A program made the translations under genes and the position numbers. The notes under the pieces are model-generated. The model searched no databases and was not told the DNA's origin. It saw only the letters and a program-made list of their open reading frames with translations. A DNA stretch of 64,000 bases. It comes from Kangiella sediminilitoris. Lineage in GTDB: Bacteria > Pseudomonadota > Gammaproteobacteria > Enterobacterales > Kangiellaceae. Shown here piece after piece: positions 1-7,949 of the stretch; the stretch's first letter is position 1; each line of letters begins with the position of its first letter. The stretch is from assembly GCF_001708405.1 (NCBI RefSeq), contig NZ_CP012418.1, positions 2,418,001-2,482,000 of the forward strand, given 5' to 3'.

Positions 1-36
1 AGGTACAACCTTTTACTTGTTTGACTAGATCGGCAG

Positions 37-870
37 TCATGAAACCAGGCTGTAGTAGCGGTTTTCACCGGAAATGGGGCATTTAAACATCAATTTAGCT
101 GCTTTTAACTGCAAATCAATATCGCCCTCGGTTGCGTTACCATACAGCCTATCACCAATAATCGGACAGCCAATCCCCGATAAATGTTTTCTAATCTGAT
201 GTTTTCTCCCGGTTTCAATACTCACTTCCAGCAAGCTTTCATCCTTCTCAACCGTTAGTTCTTTAATGTGGCTTTTCGCGGGCTTACCGTCAATTGCCTC
301 ACTGACTGTCATTTCAGGCTCTGGTAGTCTTCCTTTAATTCGAGCGATATATATTTTCTCGACTTCCCTTTTGGCAAAAAGGTGTGACAAAGCAGCTGCA
401 GCTTTCTTGTTATGAGCAACAATCATCAGTCCGCTTGCAGCCCGGTCTAATCGATGCACAATATAACTTTGACGATTATAGTCAAAGTACTTTTCTACTA
501 AACGCCCTATGGAACAGTGATCGCCCCATTTAGAGCCCTGAGCCCATACGCCATAGGGCTTATCCCACACTGAATAATCGCCTTCGTCTGCTACTAGTTT
601 TGGCTCCGTCACTTTTTCAGCCAAAATATCCGGGTTATAGTAAAGATACAGTTGATCGCCTTCGCGTAATTTACTGTTCTTACGACGCACCGGCCTGGCG
701 GAACCTTTCTTATTTTTACTTTGGGATAACCAGACAGCCCCTTTTGTCATCGCTTCTTTTATCTTCTGCTTTGACAAACCACTCTCATCAGCTAATAATT
801 CAAGCGGATTTTGTTCAGAAGAGGTTACACCAACCTGTACCTCTAAACTGGAATCATTAGTTTCTATCAT
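37..870 (-). CDS. RluA-family RNA pseudouridine synthase
   Basis: Predicted to isomerise uridine to pseudouridine in rRNA or tRNA. The protein has 277 residues. An N-terminal S4-like RNA-binding segment (about residues 20-80) precedes the RluA catalytic domain. The signature HRLDRAASGL carries the presumed catalytic Asp142, and the C-terminal half has the family's GRKHQIRKHL and GDRLYG motifs. The start is the ATG at 870. It is divergent from rsmJ with only 39 bp between the two starts, so the promoters overlap. The family is clear. The exact target nucleotide (RluA, RluC, RluD or TruC type) cannot be read from the sequence. Confidence 0.87.
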   Translation of the reverse strand: MIETNDSSLEVQVGVTSSEQNPLELLADESGLSKQKIKEAMTKGAVWLSQSKNKKGSARPVRRKNSKLREGDQLYLYYNPDILAEKVTEPKLVADEGDYSVWDKPYGVWAQGSKWGDHCSIGRLVEKYFDYNRQSYIVHRLDRAASGLMIVAHNKKAAAALSHLFAKREVEKIYIARIKGRLPEPEMTVSEAIDGKPAKSHIKELTVEKDESLLEVSIETGRKHQIRKHLSGIGCPIIGDRLYGNATEGDIDLQLKAAKLMFKCPISGENRYYSLVS

Positions 871-909
871 ATTGATATCATTACTCTTTTATTAAAGAAG
901 GAAACATCA

Positions 910-1689
910 GTGACTCAATCGTTCGCATTTTATTCATCACCGGATTCTCCGAATTCTCCCAGTTTACTCAGCGAGCTACCGACTGTCACTGACTCTGTTG
1001 AATTAGATAACTATAGTGGCTTTTTCTCATACCAGATTGTTCACGAAGATCCTTGCCTTACATTTTCAGCAATGCTCGACGGAAAGCTTTCTTCTTTTCA
1101 TCTTGACTTCACGCAGGGTAAAGTTGCCTACCGACGCCAACATGGGGGAGGGCGTAAACAACACATTGCTAAAGCCTGTGGCCTCAAACACAACTGGACT
1201 CCTAACATTATAGACGCTACCGCTGGACTGGGAAGAGATGCTGCAGAACTGCGCAGCCTGGGTTGCTCAATGCGTTTAATAGAACGCTCGCCTTTTGTCG
1301 CCAGTTTACTCGAGGATGCCATAAACCGCGCAGCTGAAGCCAATCCCGAATTATTCGGTTCCAATTTTGAGTTATTCCAAGGCCAGTCGCTAGAACTGAT
1401 TCGTCGGCTTAGTCAGGAGCAGCAGCCGGATATTATCTACCTAGACCCTATGTTTCCGCCGCGCAACAAAAGTGCTGCGGTAAAAAAAGAAATGCGTTTG
1501 GTGAAATTACTCGTCGGAAATGATCCTGACGCAGATGAACTTTTACCCATAGCCCTAGACAATGCAAAATATCGAGTTGTTGTAAAACGACCAAGTTATG
1601 CGCCTTATCTCAATGAAATGAAACCCTCCATGAGTATCGAATCTAAAGGCAATCGTTTTGATGTGTATGTGCTGAAAGGAATCAACTAA
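910..1689 (+). CDS. rsmJ: 16S rRNA m2G1516 methyltransferase RsmJ
   Basis: Methylates N2 of a guanosine in the 3' region of 16S rRNA using S-adenosylmethionine. The protein has 259 residues, a normal RsmJ length. The SAM-binding motif DATAGLGRDAAEL lies near residue 100 and is followed by ERSPFVASLL. The catalytic motif YLDPMFPPRNKSA is of the (D/N)PP(F/Y) type, and the RsmJ-typical LLVGNDPDADELL follows it. The start is GTG at 910, preceded by a GAAGG Shine-Dalgarno sequence about 7 bases upstream. Upstream is a divergent pseudouridine synthase, so both neighbours are RNA-modifying enzymes. Confidence 0.92.
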   Translation: MTQSFAFYSSPDSPNSPSLLSELPTVTDSVELDNYSGFFSYQIVHEDPCLTFSAMLDGKLSSFHLDFTQGKVAYRRQHGGGRKQHIAKACGLKHNWTPNIIDATAGLGRDAAELRSLGCSMRLIERSPFVASLLEDAINRAAEANPELFGSNFELFQGQSLELIRRLSQEQQPDIIYLDPMFPPRNKSAAVKKEMRLVKLLVGNDPDADELLPIALDNAKYRVVVKRPSYAPYLNEMKPSMSIESKGNRFDVYVLKGIN

Positions 1690-1803
1690 CCCTTCGCTAG
1701 ACTGCCATGAATTTTTACAACTCATAAATTTAAATCCAGTTTAAGGTATTATTGACTCATAACCTGAAGGCTTATAAACGAACTTTTAACCTCTCAATAA
1801 CTC

Positions 1804-1869
1804 TAACCAATACCCTCCTGATCGCTTAACGGAATAGCACTGCTTTTACGGACATAGGGTCATTGGTTA
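1804..1869. repeat. Imperfect inverted repeat downstream of rsmJ
   Basis: TAACCAATACCCT (1804-1816) and AGGGTCATTGGTTA (1856-1869) are inverted copies that differ by one inserted C. They flank about 39 bases, inside the 234-bp gap between rsmJ and the next (frameshifted) gene. No T-tract follows, so this is not a standard intrinsic terminator. It could be an operator, an mRNA structure or a small element end. The role is unknown. Confidence 0.35.
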
Positions 1870-1923
1870 AAGGTAGGCCGTATTGGCAGTCTTTTCATAA
1901 GTCCTTATAGGAAAGGATGTGCC

Positions 1924-2657
1924 ATGAATACCCCAATTCTAACAGCACTTGCCCTGGCATTAGGGCTGGTTGGTGCTGTGCAATCTAAAGATAAACGAGA
2001 TTTTCCGACCAATTTCCACTTGGTGACTGTACCTTCACCACCACAGGCAATAACCCCTATTTTACTTTACAGGCAGGTCGACAGTTTTACTTTAATAATC
2101 TTTCCTGCCTAGACGAAGGTGAATGTGATGAATTTTCAGAACTAATTATTACTGTTACCGACGACATTGAAGTCATCTCACTGGAAATTGATGGTGTAAT
2201 AACAAATGTAAGTACCCGCATAGTGCAGGAATATGAAACGACCGACGGAGAATTGGAGGAAATCTCCCGTAATTACTTTGCAGAATGCAGTGAAACACAA
2301 GACGTCTACTATTTCGGCGAGGAAGTAGACATTTACGATGATGGTGAAATTGTTAGCCATGAAGGTGCCTGGAGAGCAGGGCAGAACGAAGCTCAGCCCG
2401 GAATCATTTTTCCCGGCGGTGCATTTATTTTAGGCGCCCGCTATTATCAAGAAATAGCACCTGATGTAGCATTGGATCGCGCCGAACATACTGGTTCTGA
2501 TCTAGATTTTAGCGTACCAGCTGGTGATTATTCGAGCTGTGTTGAAATAACTGAGACTACTTCACTAGAAAAACACGAAGAGTCCATCAAATACTATTGT
2601 CACGGAGTTGGCCTTGTATTTGACGATGATTTGGAGCTAGTGCTTATTTTTGAATAA
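1924..2657 (+). pseudogene. Frameshifted gene for a secreted/lipoprotein-like protein
   Basis: An ATG at 1924 opens a reading frame with a hydrophobic signal-like start (MNTPILTALALALGLVGAVQ) that stops at 2112. A second frame is open from 1995 to 2657 but has no good start before the GTG at 2223. Read through, it gives a coherent soluble domain: FTTTGNNPYFTLQAGRQF, then NYFAECSETQDVYYFGEEVD, IVSHEGAW, PGIIFPGG, ARYYQEIAP, VPAGDYSSCVEI and YYCHGVGLV. From memory, this order of motifs resembles an uncharacterised bacterial secreted family. The two frames join if one base was lost between about 1995 and 2020, giving roughly 244 residues. It is either a real pseudogene or a sequencing error. The function is unknown. 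Confidence 0.6.
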
Positions 2658-2855
2658 GTAAGCTCAGCAAGGCTATAAATGATACAGCCTGTAAAGAGCT
2701 GGGGTGTGTTTTTGTCTATCAACAGCTGCTAATTGGTCTGTTGACGGCTTGATATTCTAAACGCCAACAACTCTCCATAAGTATTGCCTCTGAACCGCCC
2801 GACCGATATGAGTGTTCTTGATTGGCCACAGTTGTACTAGTAATAAATTGACATT
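2658..2855. other. Intergenic stretch with no recognised feature
   Basis: About 200 bases lie between the end of the frameshifted gene and the next degraded reading frame. I see no convincing promoter, RNA gene, terminator or open frame here. It continues into decayed coding sequence at 2856, so the 530-bp gap between intact genes looks like gene decay rather than a regulatory region. Confidence 0.5.
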
Positions 2856-3191
2856 ATGACTATTAGCTCCATTGTCATAAGTGTGGGTGTGACATAAGGT
2901 ACAAAAGTACTGCCGTTTTTATTGAGCGTGGCAAGATTCCTCTAGGCACACTTAAAGCGGAACATGTTTTAGAAGATATGTATGCAATTTATAAAGACGC
3001 AGAAATCTGGCACTATAAAGCTATGGCAATTCACTCAATTGGTGATATTGATGCGCCTGTAGCTTTAGATTTACCCCCAAAAAGCTTCCAAAGACTTATC
3101 TCAAGCAAACGACAAAGAAAAAATGTGGAGCGGGGAAGTTATTGATTTATATCTACAACTCTTCTTTTCTCGGCTAAGAGGCAAGCATTAG
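2856..3191 (+). pseudogene. Degraded small gene of unknown function
   Basis: No single frame spans this stretch, but segments in different frames join into protein-like sequence. An ATG at 2856 gives MTISSIVISVGVT and stops. A second frame open from 2867 gives KSTAVFIERGKIPLGTLKAE and continues to VALDLPPK. A third frame after the run CCCCCAAAAA (3074-3083) gives ANDKEKMWSGEVIDLYLQLF and ends at the TAG at 3189-3191, overlapping the end of rsmD. Single-base changes near 2890 and within the C/A runs would restore one frame of about 110 codons. I do not recognise the family. Confidence 0.35.
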
Positions 3192-3796
3192 CCGATAACC
3201 CGATACAGTTTATACTGTAGCTGTCCTGCTTTTTTAGCTTTTAATTCTTCCCAGCTCTCAGGAATCGTTATCTCCAAACCTTGTTCAATTTCGATATATA
3301 TCAATGAGTCAACACCTAACAGGTTTGTAAGCACCAACTTGTCAATTATTTCCTGTGCCATTCCTTTATTAAAGGGCGGATCCAGAAATACAATATCGTA
3401 TGGCTGGTGCGTGCTCGTTAGGAATTGCTTGGCATCCTGGTGCCAGACATTACCGTCATCAGCCTCCAGCAGCCCCAGGTTCGTTTCAAGTTGTCGCGAA
3501 GCTTTCTTGTTTAGTTCAACAAAATCCACATGAGCAGCACCTCTCGACAAGGCTTCAATCCCAATAGCGCCAGAGCCGGCAAAAAGATCCAGACAGCGGG
3601 CTCCCCTTACTTCCCGTTGAATCCAATTGAACAAAGTCTCACGAATTCGATCCAGGCTCGGTCTAAGACCCTCAACCTCAATAAACTTCAATTTGCGACC
3701 TTTCCACTGGCCTCCGATAATTCGAAATTGACCGCTTTTATTGACCCGTTTGATGCTCCGCCGGTTATCGGCGAAAATCTTTTCACGATTAGCCAT
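3188..3796 (-). CDS. rsmD: 16S rRNA m2G966 methyltransferase RsmD
   Basis: Methylates N2 of G966 in 16S rRNA during 30S assembly. The SAM-binding motif DLFAGSGAIGIEALSRGA and the catalytic motif FLDPPFNKG are both clear, and the family's N-terminal SGQFRIIGGQWKGRKLKF is present. The frame is open to an upstream start at 3850. I chose the ATG at 3796 because it begins 202 residues that match usual RsmD length and avoids an extension unlike the family. It is divergent from ftsY, the standard gammaproteobacterial arrangement. Confidence 0.93.
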   Translation of the reverse strand: MANREKIFADNRRSIKRVNKSGQFRIIGGQWKGRKLKFIEVEGLRPSLDRIRETLFNWIQREVRGARCLDLFAGSGAIGIEALSRGAAHVDFVELNKKASRQLETNLGLLEADDGNVWHQDAKQFLTSTHQPYDIVFLDPPFNKGMAQEIIDKLVLTNLLGVDSLIYIEIEQGLEITIPESWEELKAKKAGQLQYKLYRVIG

Positions 3797-3911
3797 TTCC
3801 CAAACCACCCTCAAATACGCACGTCCTTTAAATAGCTGACGGCAACTCACTTAAAATGGTAGGATAGCGCTTTTATTGTTTTGAATAAATATATTACGGA
3901 TCAATCGACTC

Positions 3912-5348
3912 ATGAGCGATAACAAATCTAAGAAACGCGGCCTTTTTGGCTGGTTTGGCAAGAAAGATGATGCTTCGCAAAATAATACTGAAGAGAGTGT
4001 CAGTCCCGAAGAGCTTGACGAAAAACTGGAGCAGGCAGAAGAAGCTTTGGAAGAGGCCCTTGAGAGCGATTTAGAACAGCAGCTTGAAACCGAAGCTAAT
4101 CACAAGGAAACAGTGAGTGATCATGCTGAGGAATCCAATGAACATGCTCAAACCAGAGATACCGACAGTACTCAGGCCAAAAAGCCGACTGATTTGGAAC
4201 ATTCGCAGCATACCGAAGCTGATAATAAAGACTCAATAGCCGACAGTAATGCGGAACCTGATAAAAATACGATTGATACTGATAGCACACAGGCCAAAAA
4301 GCCCACCGATTTAGAACAAAAAGCTGCCACAGAAGCGCAGCACTCCGAAGTTACTGATAACGACATTTCTGCAGGCCCTGAGACCGTTATTACAAGCGGA
4401 GATACCCAGGAAAAACCAGCCCGCAAAGGCTTTTTTTCCAGACTGAAGGACGGCTTAAGCAAAACTCGCTCACAACTTACCAGTGGTATCGCTGACCTGG
4501 TTCTGGGTAGTAAACAGATTGATGATGATTTACTAGAAGATATTGAAACTCAACTGTTAATGGCAGATGTGGGTGTTGAGGCGACTCGACGAATAATAGA
4601 CGATCTCACGCAGAAGTCTGAACGTAAAGAGCTTAAAGATCCTCAAGCGCTAATGGACCGCCTTCGTGAATTGTTATCAGATATTTTAAGACCATGCTCA
4701 GAACCATTAAGTATCGATAACAAGCCCCACGTTATTCTGATGGTTGGAGTTAACGGTGTTGGTAAAACAACAACCATCGGCAAACTGGCCAAGAAGTTCC
4801 AACAGGAAGGCAAGTCCGTTATGCTAGCAGCAGGTGACACTTTCCGTGCCGCTGCAGTTGAACAACTTCAAGTTTGGGGTGAACGCAACAATATCCATGT
4901 TACTGCACAGCATACTGGAGCAGACAGTGCTTCAGTAATTTTTGATGCGCTGCAATCCGCTCAAAGAAAAAATATAGATATTTTAATTGCCGATACCGCG
5001 GGACGACTGCATACAAAATCCAACTTAATGGATGAGTTAGCCAAGGTTAAGCGTGTCATGCATAAACTGGATCCAAGCTCGCCCCATGAGGTTATGCTGG
5101 TGGTCGACGCTGGTACTGGTCAAAATGCACTGAATCAGGCCGAGCATTTCCATAAAGCCATAAATTTGACCGGTGTCACGATCACTAAACTGGATGGAAC
5201 AGCAAAAGGTGGTATTATCTTTGCATTAGCGGATAAATTACAACTTCCTATCCGCTTTATCGGGGTCGGTGAAGGAATTGATGATTTACGCGAATTTAAT
5301 GCCAATGACTTTATCGAAGCTCTTTTTACTACAGAAGAGACGAGCTAG
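3912..5348 (+). CDS. ftsY: Signal recognition particle receptor FtsY
   Basis: GTPase receptor for the signal recognition particle, delivering ribosomes with membrane-protein nascent chains to the translocon. The protein has 478 residues: a basic start, a long acidic A domain to about residue 170, then the NG domain. The GTPase motifs are VGVNGVGKTTTIGKL, DTFRAAA, DTAGR and TKLDGTAKGG. The acidic domain has a diverged tandem duplication: DTDSTQAKKPTDLE occurs at residues 83-96 and again at 122-135. It is first in an ftsY-ftsE-ftsX operon, with 13 bp to ftsE. Confidence 0.97.
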   Translation: MSDNKSKKRGLFGWFGKKDDASQNNTEESVSPEELDEKLEQAEEALEEALESDLEQQLETEANHKETVSDHAEESNEHAQTRDTDSTQAKKPTDLEHSQHTEADNKDSIADSNAEPDKNTIDTDSTQAKKPTDLEQKAATEAQHSEVTDNDISAGPETVITSGDTQEKPARKGFFSRLKDGLSKTRSQLTSGIADLVLGSKQIDDDLLEDIETQLLMADVGVEATRRIIDDLTQKSERKELKDPQALMDRLRELLSDILRPCSEPLSIDNKPHVILMVGVNGVGKTTTIGKLAKKFQQEGKSVMLAAGDTFRAAAVEQLQVWGERNNIHVTAQHTGADSASVIFDALQSAQRKNIDILIADTAGRLHTKSNLMDELAKVKRVMHKLDPSSPHEVMLVVDAGTGQNALNQAEHFHKAINLTGVTITKLDGTAKGGIIFALADKLQLPIRFIGVGEGIDDLREFNANDFIEALFTTEETS

Positions 5349-5361
5349 AATATAATTATAA

Positions 5362-6042
5362 ATGATTGAATTTCATCATGTTTTCAAACGTTATCAAGGT
5401 GGCCATGAAGCGCTGAAGGGTGTTAGCTTTGGCTTACCCCGAGGTGAAATGGCCTTTCTGACCGGTCACAGCGGTGCGGGAAAGAGTACTTTATTGAAAC
5501 TCATAGCTCTGATGGAGCGCCCAACACGCGGGCAAATCATTCTTGATGATATCAACATTTCTAACGTTAAAGATCGCCAAATTCCCTATCATCGCCGAAA
5601 AATAGGCATGATTTTTCAGGATCATCGCTTATTATTCGATCGCACGGTTTACGATAATGTCGCTTTACCGCTGATCATTGCCGGTGTTGCTGATCGCGAT
5701 ATACCCAAGCGCGTACGTGCAGCCCTCGATAAGGTCGGCTTGCTGAATAAAGAAAAACAATTACCCATCGAATTATCTGGCGGAGAACAGCAGCGAGTGG
5801 GTATCGCCCGTGCTGTGGTAAACAAGCCGCCATTACTGCTTGCAGACGAACCAACAGGTAACCTCGACCCAGAGCTTTCTCAGGACATCATGAGCCTCTT
5901 CGAACAATTCAATCAAGTAGGTGTCAGCGTCTTAATTGCCAGTCACGATCTAGGGCTCATTGCCAGAATGAAGCACCCGCTCATCACCCTGAAAGAAGGC
6001 CGTACTATCCGCAATGAACTCGCTGAGGTCGATTTTGCATGA
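5362..6042 (+). CDS. ftsE: Cell division ATP-binding protein FtsE
   Basis: ATPase of the FtsEX complex, which links the divisome to activation of peptidoglycan hydrolases at the septum. The 226 residues match normal FtsE length. Walker A is GHSGAGKST, the ABC signature is LSGGEQQRVGIARAV and Walker B is LLLADEPTG. Its stop codon overlaps the ftsX start in an ATGA junction, indicating translational coupling with its membrane partner. Confidence 0.96.
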   Translation: MIEFHHVFKRYQGGHEALKGVSFGLPRGEMAFLTGHSGAGKSTLLKLIALMERPTRGQIILDDINISNVKDRQIPYHRRKIGMIFQDHRLLFDRTVYDNVALPLIIAGVADRDIPKRVRAALDKVGLLNKEKQLPIELSGGEQQRVGIARAVVNKPPLLLADEPTGNLDPELSQDIMSLFEQFNQVGVSVLIASHDLGLIARMKHPLITLKEGRTIRNELAEVDFA

Positions 6043-7022
6043 GTAATTCTCAGCCGACACATAGAAAGTCTAGTGCTACCAGCTACAAGGTGAAGTTGAC
6101 CGATCGTATTCAAAATACGATGAAACTGCATCGCGAGAATGTGGTTCAGACACTGCTGGATATCCTGCGCCAACCGACCAATAGTCTGATGACTATCCTG
6201 GTGCTGGCAATTGCCTTGGCCTTACCGGCTGCCTTTTACTTATTTATGAGCAACGCCCAATCTGTCTCAGAGTCATGGGATGGCGGAGTTAAAATGGCTA
6301 TTTATCTTGATGATAAAGCCACAGAGAATCAGGCCCAGGATTTATTCACTACACTTAGTCAGAGAGTTGAGTTTGAGGAAGTAGTTTTTGTTAGCAAAGA
6401 CGATGGTCTGGAAATGTTCAAGCAATATTCTGGTTTGGGTAATAGTCTTGAATACCTTGATACCAACCCCTTGCCATATGCTATTACCTTGAAACCTACG
6501 CCTTCTTTTAGTGATTCAGACCAGCTAGAGCTACTGGCAGCTGAACTGGCTCAGTTGCCATTGGTTGCACAGACTAAACTCGATAGCTCATGGATTAAAA
6601 AATACAATTCAATTCTCGAAATCTCTGAGCAAATTGCGACCTTTATCAGCATCATGTTGGCTCTCGGCGTGCTACTGATCGTTGGCAACACCATCCGACT
6701 GGCCATTTTAAATCGTCGCGAAGAGATACAGGTCATAAAACTTGTTGGTGCCACTGATGCCTTCATTCGTCGGCCATTTCTTTATACTGGACTATGGTAT
6801 GGTGCCATAGCGGCGCTTTTAGCGGCACTGATGGTAAACATCATGTTCGTGCTACTGCAGCAATCGACTCACCAGCTAGCACAGCTATACAGTAGTAATT
6901 TTTCATTACTCGGACTTGCTCCTGGCTTTACCCTAAGCTTACTCCTTTGCGGCGCTTTACTGGGATTACTTGGAGCCTGGGTTTCCGTTCGTAAACACTT
7001 AAAAGACATAAATCCACAATAG
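6039..7022 (+). CDS. ftsX: Cell division membrane protein FtsX
   Basis: Membrane subunit of the FtsEX complex. The 327 residues have a cytoplasmic N-terminus, a first membrane segment near residues 55-75, a periplasmic loop of about 120 residues, and three further hydrophobic segments in the C-terminal half (around ISIMLALGVLLIVGNTIRLA and after residue 245), the usual FtsX layout. It overlaps ftsE by 4 bp and is the last gene of the ftsYEX unit. yceI follows after a 130-bp gap. Confidence 0.95.
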   Translation: MSNSQPTHRKSSATSYKVKLTDRIQNTMKLHRENVVQTLLDILRQPTNSLMTILVLAIALALPAAFYLFMSNAQSVSESWDGGVKMAIYLDDKATENQAQDLFTTLSQRVEFEEVVFVSKDDGLEMFKQYSGLGNSLEYLDTNPLPYAITLKPTPSFSDSDQLELLAAELAQLPLVAQTKLDSSWIKKYNSILEISEQIATFISIMLALGVLLIVGNTIRLAILNRREEIQVIKLVGATDAFIRRPFLYTGLWYGAIAALLAALMVNIMFVLLQQSTHQLAQLYSSNFSLLGLAPGFTLSLLLCGALLGLLGAWVSVRKHLKDINPQ

Positions 7023-7152
7023 CACTATTTAATCACATCATAGTGAATATATAGCCTGTGCATTGGATTAGCTCGATTGAGCCTGATAAAAATGATTGCA
7101 AGATTAGATATATACTTTTTACTCTCAGCTTAAAACAAAGGAATCTATTAGC

Positions 7153-7731
7153 ATGAAGAAATTAATTTTCAGCCTAGCCGCTATTTCTGGATTAGCTTTT
7201 ACTCAAAGCAGTAATGCCCAAGCGGTTGATTATGAATTTGATACCGTACACAGCCAAATTATATTTAAGGTGAATCACCTCGGTTACTCCAATTCCTTTG
7301 GTAAATTTCCAACCTTCCGCGGTGAATTAACTTTTGACCAGGAAGATTGGTCAAACTCATCCACCAGCGTTGAGGTTAAAGCTTCTTCCATTGATCTTGA
7401 AAATAAGAAATGGAATGAGCACATGCGCTCTGCCGATTTCTTTCACGTAGAAAAACACCCAATCATGAGCTTCAAAAGTACCAAGCTTGAGAAAACAGGT
7501 GAAAAAGAGGGCGTTCTACATGGTGAGCTGACTATTTTAGACAAGACTCAGCCTATCACTCTAGATTTAACCTTGAACCAGGCTGGTATCCACCCAATGT
7601 CTGAAAAACAGCATGTTGGCTTTTCTGCCCGCGGCTCGATCAAACGCTCGGAGTGGGGCATGGAATACGGTGTGCCAGCAGTGGGTGATAATGTCGATAT
7701 CATTATTGAAGTTGAAGCATCTGCCAAATAA
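7153..7731 (+). CDS. YceI-family periplasmic protein
   Basis: The 192-residue protein has a clear signal peptide (MKKLIFSLAAISGLAF, cleavage likely after SNAQA). The YceI lipocalin-like domain starts at YEFDTVHSQIIFKVNHLGYS and includes HMRSADFF, KHPIMSFKST and the C-terminal GFSARGSIKRSEWG. Family members bind isoprenoid-type lipids in the periplasm. The exact ligand here is unknown. It is inserted between ftsX and rpoH, which are usually adjacent in this class. A strong hairpin without a T-tract follows the stop. Confidence 0.9.
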   Translation: MKKLIFSLAAISGLAFTQSSNAQAVDYEFDTVHSQIIFKVNHLGYSNSFGKFPTFRGELTFDQEDWSNSSTSVEVKASSIDLENKKWNEHMRSADFFHVEKHPIMSFKSTKLEKTGEKEGVLHGELTILDKTQPITLDLTLNQAGIHPMSEKQHVGFSARGSIKRSEWGMEYGVPAVGDNVDIIIEVEASAK

Positions 7732-7740
7732 AATCCCGTA

Positions 7741-7780
7741 ACAGCCGGTTTGGAGTGAACCTCAACTCCTAACCGGCTGT
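7741..7780 (+). other. Strong hairpin after yceI without T-tract
   Basis: ACAGCCGGTT (7741-7750) pairs with AACCGGCTGT (7771-7780). Inside it GGAGT pairs with ACTCC, separated from the outer stem by a single T-T mismatch, with an 8-base loop. No run of T follows, so intrinsic termination is doubtful. It starts 9 bases after the yceI stop and may protect the 3' end of the mRNA or act with Rho. Confidence 0.55.
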
Positions 7781-7816
7781 CTAACAGTAATACTTTCGAT
7801 CAAAGCCACGTATTTA

Positions 7817-7859
7817 TTGACAATTCTTTACCCCAAGAGTTGAAACTTTTGTTATATTT
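7817..7859 (+). promoter_or_regulatory. Possible rpoH promoter elements
   Basis: TTGACA (7817-7822) is a perfect sigma-70 -35 sequence but has no good -10 at 16-18 bases. TATATT (7854-7859) matches five of six -10 positions but lacks a good -35 at the right distance. The latter overlaps the first bases of the CIRCE element, as expected of a repressed promoter. The transcription start cannot be fixed from sequence alone. Confidence 0.3.
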
Positions 7860-7884
7860 AGCACTCTGATATCTAAAGTGCTAA
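7858..7884. promoter_or_regulatory. CIRCE operator 1 (HrcA site) upstream of rpoH
   Basis: TTAGCACTC (7858-7866), a 9-base spacer, then AAGTGCTAA (7876-7884). This matches the CIRCE consensus TTAGCACTC-N9-GAGTGCTAA with one mismatch and the exact spacer length. CIRCE is the binding site of the heat-shock repressor HrcA and usually controls groESL or dnaK. Here it lies 66 bases upstream of the rpoH start. Confidence 0.88.
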
Positions 7885-7888
7885 AAAA

Positions 7889-7915
7889 TTAGCAGTCTCC
7901 GTTAAAGAGTGCTAA
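7889..7915. promoter_or_regulatory. CIRCE operator 2 (HrcA site) upstream of rpoH
   Basis: TTAGCAGTC (7889-7897), a 9-base spacer, then a perfect GAGTGCTAA (7907-7915). One mismatch from the CIRCE consensus, with correct spacing. Its start is 31 bp from that of operator 1, close to three helical turns, so two HrcA dimers could sit on the same face of the DNA. It ends 34 bases before the rpoH ATG. Confidence 0.87.
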
Positions 7916-7949
7916 TATCAACGTAACCATTAATTTTAGGAGGGGATGA

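Noticed and set aside
4172-4462. A 96-codon minus-strand frame inside ftsY
   Set aside because: It is a by-product of the acidic repeat region read backwards; no start signal or recognisable protein.
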